Below are positions 10,941 to 23,300 of a stretch of 64,000 nt of DNA, piece after piece. How positions within the stretch are numbered: the stretch's first letter is position 1; every line of letters starts with the position of its first letter. The DNA lies in the NCBI GenBank assembly GCA_033439265.1, contig JAVTVX010000009.1, positions 5,507,609-5,571,608 on the forward strand, given 5' to 3'. The notes beneath the pieces were generated by a model. It saw only the letters and a program-made list of their open reading frames with translations, was not told the DNA's origin and searched no databases. The DNA comes from Dillenia suffruticosa (lineage: Eukaryota; Streptophyta; Magnoliopsida; Dilleniales; Dilleniaceae). The translations under genes were made by a program, and so were the position numbers.

Positions 10941-12452
10941 TGTGATCGGAGAGGGCCAAGACATTTTCTAAAATAAAACAATTGTGGGGATTGTTGGTCA
11001 TCCGAACTGGGCTTTCAGTCAAGGTTTACCTTACATAGGCCGGGTTTCAATTCAAAAAGTCAACCTGAACCTGGCGTGCTATCTTGTTTATACCGAAAAT
11101 CAAGCTCTGCTTGATGAATTGGAAAAATCAGCCCTGGTTGGTAGCATACTTAAAAGTCCACTTTCAAATATATATTCAAACCCTAAAAAAATTGAGATGT
11201 GGATCATTATCGTGCACATAATAGACCCTTTATAGGGGTCATTTTCCTAAGCTTGGTAACAGTTCAGCAACCTAGTCCACTAAAACCCCAAAAGAATTTT
11301 TTAAGAAAAACAGGGATGAAACATGAAAATAAAATTGAACAATTGAAGAACAATAGTAATCAGTAGATGGGAACATTTCAACAAAACTAAGAGACCCACT
11401 ATGTTCATATTGAGAGCATTGTGACATGAGTATTTGTTCAAAATAGCTATTCTTGAATGAGCTTTGGGTTCAACGAGAGAAAGATTAATTTGAAGTACAG
11501 ATTGAGAAAAATTGAATATTGGGTATGAGGGTTTTTTCTTAGTTGACTACGGGGATCATCAAAACTTTGTGAAGTTTTGCATAATGAGAGCAAAGACTTC
11601 TTGGATTGGAGAAAAGCCAAGGACAGGGGTTGATCATGGAGAGCATGAAGAAGAGAAATATAACAACTATGGATAGACAACTGGGTTTTGTGATTACTTT
11701 TTTTTGTTATCAATTAAATTAACCCCGTTAAGTTCATATGAGTCATTGATTTTTGCAAAAAGTCAACTAAATTAATCCAGTTCAATTGCATAAGTAATCC
11801 AAGGGCCGATTCACAATTGAAGAAGTAGCTAGTTCCATTTAATTCCAATAAATTAATCAGGGGAATGGAATTTTTATGACAATATTGATTGAATAAGAGA
11901 CACTGAATTAATGAATTATAAATCAATTGATATTAATCTTTTTTAAAAAAAAATTTGAATTTCAGTTTTTTTTTGCATAAAAAGAGGTGAGAATTTTTTT
12001 TTTTTTAAAAGTGAATGAGATAAAAGGAGAAACAAAAAGAGAAAGAGACAAGGGGAAAGTGATGTTTCATGTGCCCTGTAAGAGAATGCATCACGCGGCA
12101 TCAATTTCCATTATGATTTTGAAGAGCCTGCCGCATTTTAATTAGATTGTTACAAATTTGAAAGTTCAAGGATGTTGACGTTACTCATTAATGTTTAGGG
12201 ACTAAATTGAAAATTGATCATTATTAAGGGACTGGACGAGAAATTTGACCAAAAAGGGTCAAGTGGGCCGTACGAGTGTCGAGCCTATGTAAAGCTCAGC
12301 TGAGACGGTGACGACTATTCGGACATTTGGACTAATAGAAACTCGACAACGCATTTGACGAAACCACTCTGGTTTCCCCAATTGCGCTTGATTCCTTGTG
12401 TTCACACCCCCCAATGCAATCTTCACCACTCTCTCTCTCTCACCACCACTCA
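10941..12452. promoter_or_regulatory. Upstream region of the FUL-like gene
   Basis: About 1.5 kb of AT-rich sequence without a credible gene; the open frames near 11447-11926 lack any conserved character. It should carry the FUL promoter. A CCAAAAAGGG string near 12250 resembles a MADS-protein CArG box but has only five central A/T bases, so it is not claimed as one. Confidence 0.45.
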
Positions 12453-12460
12453 TATATAAA
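12453..12460 (+). promoter_or_regulatory. TATA box of the FUL-like gene
   Basis: TATATAAA lies 143 bases upstream of the start codon, preceded by a pyrimidine-rich CTCTCTCTCT stretch typical of plant core promoters. Transcription would start near 12485-12495, giving a 5' UTR of about 110 bases that ends in the GA run. Confidence 0.65.
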
Positions 12461-12568
12461 CGTACGTACATCCATATACACATATTCATCGATTCTTAAT
12501 TTGTTCCTTACATTTAGACGGAACCGAAGAATAATTCTCTCTCCCTCTTACTATTTGTAATTGAGGGG

Positions 12569-12570
<2 letters not shown>

Positions 12571-12602
<32 letters not shown>
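12571..12602 (+). repeat. (AG)16 tract ending at the FUL-like start codon
   Basis: Sixteen AG units run directly into the ATG at 12603, so they form the last 32 bases of the 5' UTR. GA repeats are binding sites of the plant BPC (GAGA-factor-like) proteins, known to act on floral homeotic genes. Whether this copy is used is not shown by the sequence. Confidence 0.95.
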
Positions 12603-12606
<4 letters not shown>

Positions 12607-14149
12607 GGAGAGGAAGGGTACAGTTGAAGAGAATAGAGAACAAGATCAATAGGCAAGTGACTTTTTCCAAGAGACGAGCTGGTCTTCTGAAGAAAGCTCA
12701 TGAGATTTCTGTGCTTTGTGATGCTGAAGTTGGTCTTATTGTCTTCTCCAACAAGGGAAAGCTCTTTGAATACTCCACCGATTCCTGGTGAGCTCTCTCT
12801 CTCTCTCTCTCTCTCTACCTTGAATATGGTATTCGTGTCATTTCTTAAAAGCCCATTATTTTGTTTGATCCAATGTTGTGATTTCATCTTAGGTATGATC
12901 GATTCCCTTTTTTTTTTTGTTTGACATGTTTAATTATAGGACGGCTTGTTGTTTTTGAGATTACTTCGGTATTTTTATGATCATATCGACTTTTGGAAAC
13001 ATAATCATTAGTTTTATGATCATGCAAAAACTACTTCCTTTTTTTTTTGCTGGTGAGCTTTAACTTGAAGTTCTCAGCTTATATTGGTGAATCACTCACT
13101 TATTAAATTTAATTAAATTTAATTAAATTTTTGATTTGTGGATCAGATCCAAACAAATCCTTGCTTTTGTTTTTGCATTTTACTCTCCCTGATTTTCAGT
13201 TCGACATCAAGAATATTATTCCTCTATTATTGCAACCAGGAGAGAGGGGGGGGGGTTAAAAGATTGCTTGTGATGATCTAATCTGAAAAATCATTTCGTT
13301 GGTATAAAAGAGATTGAAATAATAAATAGTGAGGCAAATTTTCGAATTGCATTCATGTAGTTGTGACGAACGTTGGTGGAAGTCTTTTCTCAGTTGCACG
13401 AGACTATGAAGTGCGAACTATGGGAGCCTTCCAGGAGTTGATTAATTTGGTTCGTTAATTGCTATTAGGTGAAGCCTAATTGATCCTTTATTTTCATTTG
13501 ATCATTTTGCCTTTTTACATAGGTTCAGATAATTATGTTTTAGAATTTTTTAAATGAGGTTTAACAAAATATTAGCTCTCTCTTTCTCTCTCTCTCTACT
13601 GTTGAAGTCGATCAGCATATAACTCTGAAGTTACTACAAGCAGCGCAAGGTTTTGTTTATATTGGATATCTAGGATATCTATAATGTCGATCCTATGAAA
13701 TTTATAAGTGTTGCCAACAAGGTGAAATAGCAAGAATAACATGTTAACGAATTTGCAACTACTGCTGGAATAGAAAGGACTTAAGAATGTTTGGAGAAGT
13801 CAAAAATGGTGCTGGTGCTGGTCTTGAAGAGAATGATAGAGGTATCCCTAAGCCAAAGGATCGGACTGCCACTAAAAATGATGTGGTCATTTCACGGAGA
13901 GATGCCTAATGCCACCCCTTGCATAGTTCCAGCGGCAGTGTGGTCCTTTTGCCTATTAATAAATTCATCATGTCTTGCAAAACCCGCACTATTTATGTCT
14001 TTTCCAGAAATTTGTCATTTCTTCTTTTTTCAAGCGATACTTTCTAATTTCAATTTCTTCAGCATGTTGTTTCCGCCATTGTCCCAAATAGCGAAGCAGG
14101 AAATCTTTGTATGAAAGACATCTCTAGCAGTCCTTTTTCTTTTTAAAGT

Positions 14150-14197
<48 letters not shown>

Positions 14198-17100
14198 CAC
14201 ACTCTTCCAAGCATATAAACTCGCGTCCTTGGCGACCAAATAAACAAGAATTATTGCACAGCAATTATCTTTAGTGATTGTATTTAGCTGTCGGCCAATC
14301 CAAAATTAGTTTGGTAATACAAAATTCGTTGGTTTTGTTTGTGGTTACTAGTCCATTCGTAGGAAAGTTTGCAAGGATGATTTTGTAATTCTTTTCCTTT
14401 TGGTTGTGATTCTCCGTTTGGATACACGGGATTTCTTTTGGAAGGCATCTAGATTCTTTTCTTTTGGACACAAGGATGGAAGGCAATCAAAGCTTAAACA
14501 CACACTATTCTCGTTCTGAGAAAACATTTCCTAGCTGGAATACATTAGAAATAAAGAATAGTAATTGGGACAAGTAGAACATGTGTAAATTTATAGGACT
14601 GGCAATTGGGCCGGGCGGGCCCAAGCTTAGCTCATTTTAGGGCTAGGTTGAGCTTATGGCCTGTTTTAATTTCGGGTCGATTCTGGATACCAGTGGACTC
14701 AATCTGTTATAGGTTCGGCCTGTTTAAAATTAAATATTGTGATAGTTGGATAGTTAATTTGATAATTTTAATATATCACTCTTGATATAGTTTTTTAATC
14801 TTTCATGACATTGTTATTATTAATTTTCGAAATGGTGTGCAATGATTAATTTGGTATGATAATATTTGTTTTATGTTTTATGAATAATGTATTTTTATTT
14901 TATATTTATTATATTATAAAATTAGTTAAAAATATAAAAAATAAAATTTATAATTCGGGATCGAGCTTGACCCGAAACAAGCCCGAGGCTCTTTTAATTT
15001 TTCGGGCTAAGCTGTCTCGAGTTTTTCGAATTTTCTTGAACCGGGTTTGGGGTTGGGCTATAAAATTTTAAATAGACCGAGTTGGGGTTTTGAAAAGTCC
15101 GACTTAGAAAGTTGGATTGGACTAGACCCACGTAATCTTTTCTTTATTTTGCTTTTTCGAGGAACAAAATTGCAAGTACAATTGCTTTATAAATCTCTTT
15201 CAATTTAGAACCCTATGCCAAAAGTTCTTTTTCCTTAACTTTGCTCCTTAAAAAGCACCCAATAAGTACTATGGGTCTTAAGGTTATTTTTGCATCACAA
15301 ACAAGCATAAGAGACAGTCTTTGTTGACGTAATAGGTTCTTCCTTTGGTATTGCTTGGTTCGTTATTTGCAGTGCGTGTGCTTGAGATTATCAATTCTAA
15401 ATTTATCATTAGCTATATTGTACTCCCTTCTTCCTATAACTTATAATGTGTGTAGCTATAATTAATGAATGAAAACTTTGATCTTGTCCCTTTGAAGCAG
15501 AGTTTTGCTTCAGTTGGGAGTGGAGTTTTGCTTCACTTCACTTACATCAAGCCACCTATGTGCCCATATTATGAAGTGCCATATGGTACCTGTGTGCCAC
15601 AACTCAAAAGAAGTTGGTTTAAAGTTGGGCGCCCCGTTATTGTTGATGGGACTCCACAAGAAATGGCCACATGGGGATCTGTTGAATGGGGATAAATGTT
15701 AAATAGAGGGAAGTCGTGCCCTCAATCTTGGTTAATGTATTGGATTTTCCTTGGATTTATCCTTCTCCTTGGAGTATGAAAATTGCTTAATTCTTTGTCA
15801 ATATCCTCCCGAGCATTTCTTTTTTCCCATCATACATATTGCGATTAGCATTGGCATCTTCTATACTATAGAAGAGTCTAAGGAATATTTGTTGTCATAG
15901 CTAAACACTAAAAGGTAGAGGAGGATGAAAAGAAAAAAGGAAAATTGCAACAAAGAAATGCTTAAACCATTGGAAGCAGGCTGGGAAGCATGGCTACGGA
16001 TACAACAAATGGATACTATATGGAGGTTAGCAATTCTTTTAAAGGGCACACTATGGCATGTTGACACTAGCAATAGTTTCCCATTGCTCTAATTCCATTT
16101 GCATTTCAGGAACTCCCAAGCTAGTAACTAGTCCATTAAATTCAAAAGCAACCATTACTCTAAGGTAAATCCCTATAATTAAAAAAAAAATGAGGAAATG
16201 TGACGAAAAGCTAAAAAACAATAATAAATTAAATTAAATTTTTATAAATTTTGAGCCTTAATCCATTCCCTACATGGCCTCTTTTCTCATGTATGCGTAT
16301 TTTTTATCTTCCTATTTCACACAAATTAATTTCTATATTAAATTTTACTTCCATTAAAAAGAAAATAACGAGATCAATAGGAACTTTAAAAATAAAATTC
16401 GTCCCCATGAAATAAAGGGGTGTTAAAAAGAATGAAAAATAATAAATTCATAGAATGCGATGGCATTCCTATTGAGATGTAGAAATATTTGGGTGAATTT
16501 GGGATAGTAATATTAACGGATCTTTTTAACAAAATCTGACAAATAAAAAAAATACCCCTAGCATGAAGGGAGAGCACACTTGTATCACTTTATAAGAATA
16601 AATGAGATATACAAAATTATTCCAATTATAGGAGAATTCAATTAATTAGTCATACTATGAATTTATGGGAGAGAGTGATGGGATATAGATTGAGATTAAA
16701 AATGTGTCTCAAAATCAATTTAGATTTATATCAAAACGATCCACCACCGAATTAATTCATTTGTTAAGACATTTGATGGAGATATAGTATAGAAGAAATA
16801 CTTACATATAGTATTCATTAATCTAAAAAAAGTATATGATAATCTTTCTAGAGATGTATTGTGATGGGTGTTGATGAAAAAAGGGATTACCTTGAAATAC
16901 ATTAGAAAGTTATTACCAATATAAGAATTTATAGGGGTTTAGGTGATACTTTTTCAATTAACATTAAATTTCACTAAAATTCAGTATTAAGTCCTATTAT
17001 TTTTGTAATAGTGAGATGAAATCATAAAAAGTATTCAAAATAAAATACCATGTTATATACTTTTTTATTTGATATAATATTAGTAAATAAAACGAAAGAG

Positions 17101-20100
17101 CGTATTAGTGTTAAATTGGAGTTGTGTCACATAAAAATATAGAGAATTTATATTGAGTCGGTCAAAAATTAAATATATAAAATGTACGTTTAGTGTCAAT
17201 TATCAAAATAATAAAAAAATAAACGTTTTAAATATTTTGATTCTATTGTTCAAAACAATGATAATATAGATTAAAATACAAATTATAAGATTCAAGTGGA
17301 TTGGATGAAATAGAGAAAGACATATGAAATTTTTTGCGATCGCACAATACCATTGCATTTGAGGAGAAAGTTTTATAAAACCGCAATAGAATTTACATAT
17401 TTAATAATATCGAGTGTTGGCCATTAAATAACAAAAAAAGAATAAAATGATTGTAACTGAAATAAAAATATTTAGGTGGATCAGTGATAAAATTAGAAAG
17501 ATATTATTAGAAATAAAGAGATACATATTAAGTTCGAATTGAATTCAATTATAAATAAAATGCGAGAGTATCGTCTGAATTGGTTTAGATATAGGCAATG
17601 AAAACCCAAATACATATTAGTTAAGAGAATTGAAAATTTAAATATGAAAAATTTAGTGAAACATAAAAATAAACTGTTGAAAATTCGGATATAAATTATT
17701 CATAAAAATATAATATATAAATATTTAGTTGAAAAGAAAGTTTTAGATAGGAATGAGTAGTATAAGAGAATCCAAACAAATTAAATCATATCTCTTGTCA
17801 TTTTAAGTTTCTATAGAATTTTTTATTTTTATTTTTTATTTCATATTTCTTTTTTTGTCTCTCAAATGATTTACTTTTTGGGATTAAAATCTAGAATGCT
17901 ATTGTTTGTAAAAAGAAAATAACGACTTATCCTTTTCTTATCTCAAATATATTTCAAGTGTATCCAAGGTGCAATATCTCAAAAATATCCTAAAGTTTCC
18001 ATGGAATTAAATATGTTGAAGCACATTATTGGGCATTTATCCACATCTTATACATGATTGTTAGCGGATAGAATTTATTTATTTATTTATTTTTGTTGGT
18101 GGCTGTGGGTAGGGGTGTAGTCGGACTACCCGTGCTTCCTCTAACGAAAGACACGCGATAGGTGCTATAGCACTTCATGGAGGCTCCCAAGGACAAGTTC
18201 TAAGTTCTATCGCGTTCATGCAGTGTTTACAACTCATTATCTAGATTTTCTTTTCTATCAGATTTAGAGAATAATATCAACTCTTGACTAGATTGTGCAC
18301 AAATCCAAATGCACCTATAGTGAATTGTCATGTTACGGCAATAAACCTAGTTGTACAAACCCCTATGTTGTAAAAACCCCACTAACAACATCCCATTCAA
18401 GCATTCCACCCAATTGCAGGCCAACGTGCGACTTGTTTTTGTGACATCCTCTTCATGAGTCCCTTCTCGTATTCCAGTGCATAGCGTGATGTGATAGGAA
18501 TAGTACAAGTATCCTTTGAGCTCCAAATTGCCCTGCTTGCATGCTTTCCGAAGGTTTGTGTGGCATTTTCACAGCCCAAAGCACTTGGCACAGTGTGGTT
18601 GGAAGAATTAGTGTTCCCTTCCAATTCCAAAATACATATGCCTACTCTGTGTAGCACTTGGCTTTATCCCTATAGGGTTGAGAACATTGCTCAATTACCA
18701 TTTGCCATGGCTAACACTTAGGGCCCCTAAGACAAAATTTATGTTGCACTTGCCAAAGCAATGTCTGGCAACATTATTGTTGGCTAGATAGTGTAGGACA
18801 ACTCAAGGCCAAATTTCCTGAATGTTTAGCATGTTAAAATCTAAAGAAAAAGGAACAAGTTCTAGTCTGTTAGACAATGATGATTGCCATATTGCCATAT
18901 TGAGGAACACACTTGTTTGTCCACATAATTAAGGTTCCCTTAGTGAAATAACAAGGATAAAGTACGATTAGTCTTGGAAACTTGGTGCTTGCATTTTCTG
19001 CTCCACCCTTTTAGCTAGGGATGAAGGTGGCTGAGTTTAATGGACATTTATTTACATTTTCAATGGAAGCATACCCACAAACCTCTTGGTTGAAGGAAAA
19101 GTTGGGTATCTCGAGGCTACAAGTGCTAATGGTAAAGTGCGCTAATGTCATACTTTTAGGAGAGTGCATTGTTAGATGACTGACCGAGGTTGTTTTAGTT
19201 TAACCTCCATAAACAAAGTTTGACAATACTAGATCAAGTAATCCATGAAACTACCTGCCTAGTTCTATTCATAATCGCACCAATTTTGTCAAAGGCAGGA
19301 ATAGCTAGTTTGAATCCCTAATATAACTAGCACATCATCTTGTGACGAGATCATTGCAATTTTTTATATGTTTTTTTCTTCTAAATATGGAATTAACAAG
19401 TTGACTTGGGTCTACTAGCTAATTTTTCTAGAAATGTGATGCAATTTTTTATTATTATTTATTCCTGAAATATATGAATGTGGGGGAAGCTTTCTTGCAG
19501 CCAATTGAAGAATTTGCATGTTTTGTTGCCTTAGAATTTTCTTTTTCAATATTTCAGATGTTAAGGTGGTTTGATTCATTAGTTGTTGCTAACATATGAG
19601 TAAACCTAAAATTTACTGAAGATTTCAACAGTAATATGTTGCAAATTCTGTTTGTTTTTGAGCTCCAGAATTGGAAATCAGTGTCTTGATTTAAATACAA
19701 AGATATGAGAATCCTGTCTTACGTGATTAGGAATGGTGAATTCCATTTCATATGCTTTTGCTTAAACAAATTCTTCTTAAATTTTCATTGGCAGCATGGA
19801 AAGAATTCTGGAAAGATATGAGAGATCTTCTTATTCTGAGAGACAGCTCCCTGCACCTCAACTCGAATCAAATGTATGCCCTACTTTCATTTTTTGCTTA
19901 CAATTTTTCAATGTCATTTCCTTCTCCAATTTTGTAAAGTCCTCTTACTGAGGAAAGAGCACATGCTTCTATTTCCAGGCAAGCTGGACTTTGGAGCATG
20001 CAAAGCTCAAGGCTCGAATGGAGATTCTCCAGAAAAATCAAAGGTATTAAGCCCGATCCTATTTATAGTAAGGCATAATTTTGAAAGTTAAAAAAGGCAT

Positions 20101-21299
20101 AAGATATCTCCATGTTGATAGGCATTATATGGGAGAAGAACTTGAATCCTTGAACCTTAAAGAGCTCCAAAATTTGGAGCTGCAGCTCGATACAGCTCTT
20201 AAGCATATTAGGTCAAAAAGGGTAAAATCCTGGTGCTTGCAAGATTTATCCTTTGATTGTTCAGTGTGACATCTAGTTTGTTGGTACCTGATTTTTCTCT
20301 TATTTACAGAACCAAATCATGCTTGAATCCATCTCAGAGCTTCAGAAAAAGGTAAGACTACTCCGTTTGCACCATTTACACAAGAAGACCTGGAATCATA
20401 AATAACTTTAAACAATCATATGTTGAACTTGAGAGTTTATCAGTTTACTTTTTCTTTTTTACTGATTATCATTACTTTGATTTATCTGAAAGGTGCTTGT
20501 CAAGATGAAGTAGTGCTAATTCAGGATTTACTACTTACTATATAAATTTCCATTGCCTCATTAAATTCTGTAACAGGACAAGGCCCTGCAGGAGCAAAAC
20601 AACGTGCTTGCAAAGAAGGTGCTTGTGGTTTGCGTCTGTTAATGTGAATGCCATGCACTGGTATTGAAGACTATATTCAATGTAATGCTTATGTCTTGAA
20701 CTCTATGTAGGTCAAGGAAAGGGAGAAGGCACTAGCTCAAGAGTCCCAATGGAAAACACAAAATCTGGACACCAATATGGCCTCTTTCCTAATGTCACAG
20801 CCTTTGGGCTCCTTGTGCATGGGGTCAGTCTTCTCTCACTTTCTATGTTCCTGTTGGTGTTCTCTGTCAAATAACCAATTGGTACATTGGCTTTTTTGGT
20901 TAAACCTGAGGTTCCAAACATGCAAAACATTATATAATGTTAAAAGGAGTTTGACAAGTTATTTCCATTGAGAACATCATACTCTAATACCAAATCAAAG
21001 AATTGATTTCTCGAAAAGTTAATGAAGAGTAGGGATACCTTGTATTTGTATATTTGCTTTTCACTATCCTGCAGGCACATAAGTGTGTAAATTTAAAATT
21101 CAAAATGCCAAAACAAGAGAAGGTAAATGAGTATGTAGTGGAAGTGCTTAGATAGATTAAGACTAAACTGATGAGGAATGTATGCAGCACAAGCAGCGAG
21201 ACATACCAGGGAAGGATCAACGGCGGAGAAGGAACTCAATCTCTAAACAGAATGAACTCACTTGTGCCTCCATGGATGCTTCCCCATGCGAATGTATAG
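12603..21299 (+). CDS. FUL: APETALA1/FRUITFULL-like MIKC MADS-box transcription factor
   Basis: Eight exons: 12603-12787 (185 nt), 19795-19873 (79), 19979-20043 (65), 20122-20221 (100), 20310-20351 (42), 20577-20618 (42), 20711-20823 (113) and 21188-21299 (112). All have GT..AG borders and one open frame of 245 codons plus TAG. Residues 1-60 are a complete MADS domain ([20 protein letters not shown]). The I region contains [17 protein letters not shown]. The K domain follows ([20 protein letters not shown], then two 14-residue coiled-coil exons). The C-terminus ends [12 protein letters not shown], containing the FUL motif (L/M)PPWML; the euAP1 farnesylation ending is absent. Such proteins promote floral meristem identity and fruit development as nuclear DNA-binding dimers. 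The 7 kb first intron is typical of the clade. The SEP-like gene lies 6 kb upstream in the same direction. It looks fully functional. Confidence 0.95.
12793..12816. repeat. (CT)12 tract five bases inside intron 1 of the FUL-like gene
   Basis: The run begins right after the GTGAG of the splice donor at 12788. It is the reverse complement of the AG run at 12571-12602, so the two flank exon 1 as an inverted repeat. Confidence 0.95.
14151..14195. repeat. (CT)n microsatellite in FUL intron 1
   Basis: About 22 uninterrupted CT units. Confidence 0.95.
16720..17790 (+). mobile_element. RTE-type LINE reverse transcriptase relic
   Basis: Broken reading frames give pieces of a plant RTE-clade reverse transcriptase in the right order. 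Near 16730 is [16 protein letters not shown] (family GRSTTEAIxLLRRLME). Near 16870 is [12 protein letters not shown]. Near 17000-17130 is an IMDEITKSIQxxIPWCMLF-like region. Frequent stops and AT enrichment show strong decay. It lies in sense orientation within FUL intron 1. Confidence rests on the spacing and on the RSTTE motif. Confidence 0.62.
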
Positions 21300-21513
21300 T
21301 ACATACAACCAAATCCAGAAATTTTTATATCAAGATAGTCACAAGTAGGGGTAAGGTTGCCTTCTACTTAGTAAACATATATTGCCCCATTGACAAAAAC
21401 ACCAAATTTGATCAACGTTCGCAGGAAACTTGAATGCAAAATGCACCTTATATACAGGAAGATATTGTACAGCAAACTCTGCAGAACAGAAGATCTTTGT
21501 ATTGTTATTTATG

Positions 21514-21557
<44 letters not shown>

Positions 21558-22114
21558 ATCACACTTTTTATCCCTCTCCAAAACCTAATTGTTAGAAATT
21601 GATGTACTAATGGTGCTTACGTATAAAATTTGATTGTGGTTTTTTTCCCCCATTCTTATGAGACTATGATAGCTTTTCGAATGCTTAACAGGACAGAAGG
21701 GACGAGTACGAGATAAAAAAAACATAAAGTTTGATTTGTAGAGACAAGGATAAAATTAAAAATTGCCTTCGTTTCTAAAATAAAAATAAGTCAAATTTTT
21801 GGACATTCTTTTTCGGGGGATAGGAAACATAGATGGAGACGGAAGATTTAATAATTTTTCTTTAATTTTGCCGTCATGGATTTTCAAAATTTTGTTTAAA
21901 GCTATATTAGCATTTAAATTATAGAATAGCCTGTCATGTCTCAGGCATCTTTCAAAATTTTTGGTCCTTTTTAGCCTCTCGGGCATTCTTACTAACAGGT
22001 TGAAGAATGCAGATGAACTAGTGCAGGTCCAAAAGATTTGGAGACAAATGTTTCAGCTTGTAATGCACAAATGAAGAAATTTGAGAGGATATAACAGGAA
22101 GTTTTTGACTTTGC
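21300..22114. other. 3' flank of the FUL-like gene
   Basis: It contains the expected 3' UTR region and the (AT)n(GT)n microsatellite. No other gene is supported. Confidence 0.6.
21513..21557. repeat. Compound (AT)n(GT)n microsatellite
   Basis: About 11 AT units run directly into about 11 GT units, 215 bases downstream of the FUL stop codon and so probably within or near the 3' UTR. Confidence 0.95.
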
Positions 22115-23300
22115 CACTATCAGAGAAAACATGCCATGGCAAAAAAATCCGTTGCTGAAAATAAAAAATCCATCGTCGAAGGGTATTAGCGACGGATTTT
22201 TTTCGTCGTTAAATCTATCGTTAAAATCAATTATGGTAAATTTCAACTAGGTTTTTTTTTCGTCGCTAATATCAGTGATGGATTAGCGACGAAAAAAAAT
22301 CTATCGCTGAAACAGAAAAAAAAAATCAGCGACGGATACAGTTCCGTTGCTGTTGCCAGAGTTATGAAAAAAATAAACCTGTTGCTCCAAGTGCCTGCCC
22401 AACCTGCCTTTTATTTGAGTAAAAATTGCTTTTGCTTAGGATCAAACCCATGCATGCACAAGGAGTGAGATGAGAACAATCCAACCATCAAGCAAACTTA
22501 CTTATCTAATCATATTTCTTTTTTTTTTTATTTACTTTATCTTATATTTTTTAATAATAATAAAATAATATAAAATTATAATTTATGATAAAATAATAAA
22601 ATAAAATTTATTTTAGATTAAAATAAATAATAAAACATTTGAAAAAATAAAATAATATTATTTTTCAACAAAATAAAAAAAATAATAAAAAAAAATTATT
22701 AAATAAAATTTTAAAATTTTAAAATTTTAAAATTTTAAAAAAATTCAAAAATTCAAAAATTCAAAAATTCAAAAATTCAAAAATTCAAAAATTCAAAAAT
22801 TCAAAAATTAAAAATTAAAAAATTAAAAAATTAAAAAATTAAAAAAAATAATATTATTCTTCTACAAAATAATTAAAAATAATTAAAAAAAATTAAAAAA
22901 ATTTTTTAAATTTTTTAAAAATTAAAAAATTCGTCTCAAATCCGTTGGTAATCCGTCACTAAAATTTCCGTCGGTAAATTTTCGTCGCTAATCTGTCAGT
23001 AATCCGACGTTGATAGCTGTAAATATATATTTTTTTATTTTTTTTCTTCAACAAATCAGCAACGGATTGACGACAGAAAATTTCCATCGCTAAAAATTCT
23101 GTCGGTAATACGTCGTTGACAGATTTAAAATTTTTTTTTTATTTAGATTTTACCGATGGATAAGCGACAGAAAATTTTCCATTGCTAATTTCAATCGCTA
23201 ATCCGTCGCAAATCTTATGACATTCTGTCTGACGATAATCCGTCGCTATTAGTGATAGATTTTTGTCTGTTGGTAATTTTATGTCGCTAATGCCGTGTGA
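22115..23300. mobile_element. Non-autonomous CACTA-like element, decayed
   Basis: The left border candidate CACTATCAGAGAAAAC at 22115 resembles CACTA-family termini. Both flanks are packed with direct and inverted variants of TAGCGACGGATT/AATCCGTCGCTA (22140-22360 and 22925-23290), the arrangement of En/Spm subterminal transposase-binding sites. The centre is AT-only filler with 8-bp repeats and no coding capacity. No matching right terminus was found, so the right end is approximate. The motif family (GCGACGG) is related to, but distinct from, the GCGACGAA motif of the large CACTA element at 24794. Confidence 0.6.
22707..22808. repeat. 8-bp AT-rich tandem repeats
   Basis: About four units of TTTTAAAA are followed by about eight units of TTCAAAAA, grading into TTAAAAA runs. 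They form the middle of the decayed CACTA-like element. Confidence 0.9.

Larger units (their letters stand above)
12788..19794 (+). other. First intron of the FUL-like gene (7.0 kb)
   Basis: It runs from GTGAGC to TTGGCAG. It contains CT microsatellites at 12793-12816 and 14151-14195, a stretch near 14600-15140 with scattered GGGCCGGGC and CGGGTT motifs, an RTE-type LINE relic at 16720-17790, and AT-rich DNA. No second gene is supported; the open frames near 13791, 15465 and 18397-18721 show no recognisable domain. First introns of AP1/FUL genes often hold regulatory elements, but none could be picked out here. Confidence 0.75.

Noticed and set aside
12249..12260. CArG box (CCAAAAAGGG) upstream of FUL
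   Set aside because: It has only five A/T bases in the centre and no supporting second site, so it does not meet the CC(A/T)6GG pattern.
12486..12887. Minus-strand open frame of 133 codons
   Set aside because: It is the antisense shadow of the FUL MADS exon and its CT/GA runs.
14600..15140. hAT-type MITE with GGGCCGGGC motifs
   Set aside because: A GGCAATTGGGCCGGGC-like left edge is present, but no matching right terminus or 8-base duplication was found.
18397..18721. Opposed open frames of 76-86 codons in FUL intron 1
   Set aside because: No family recognised and no splice or start context.
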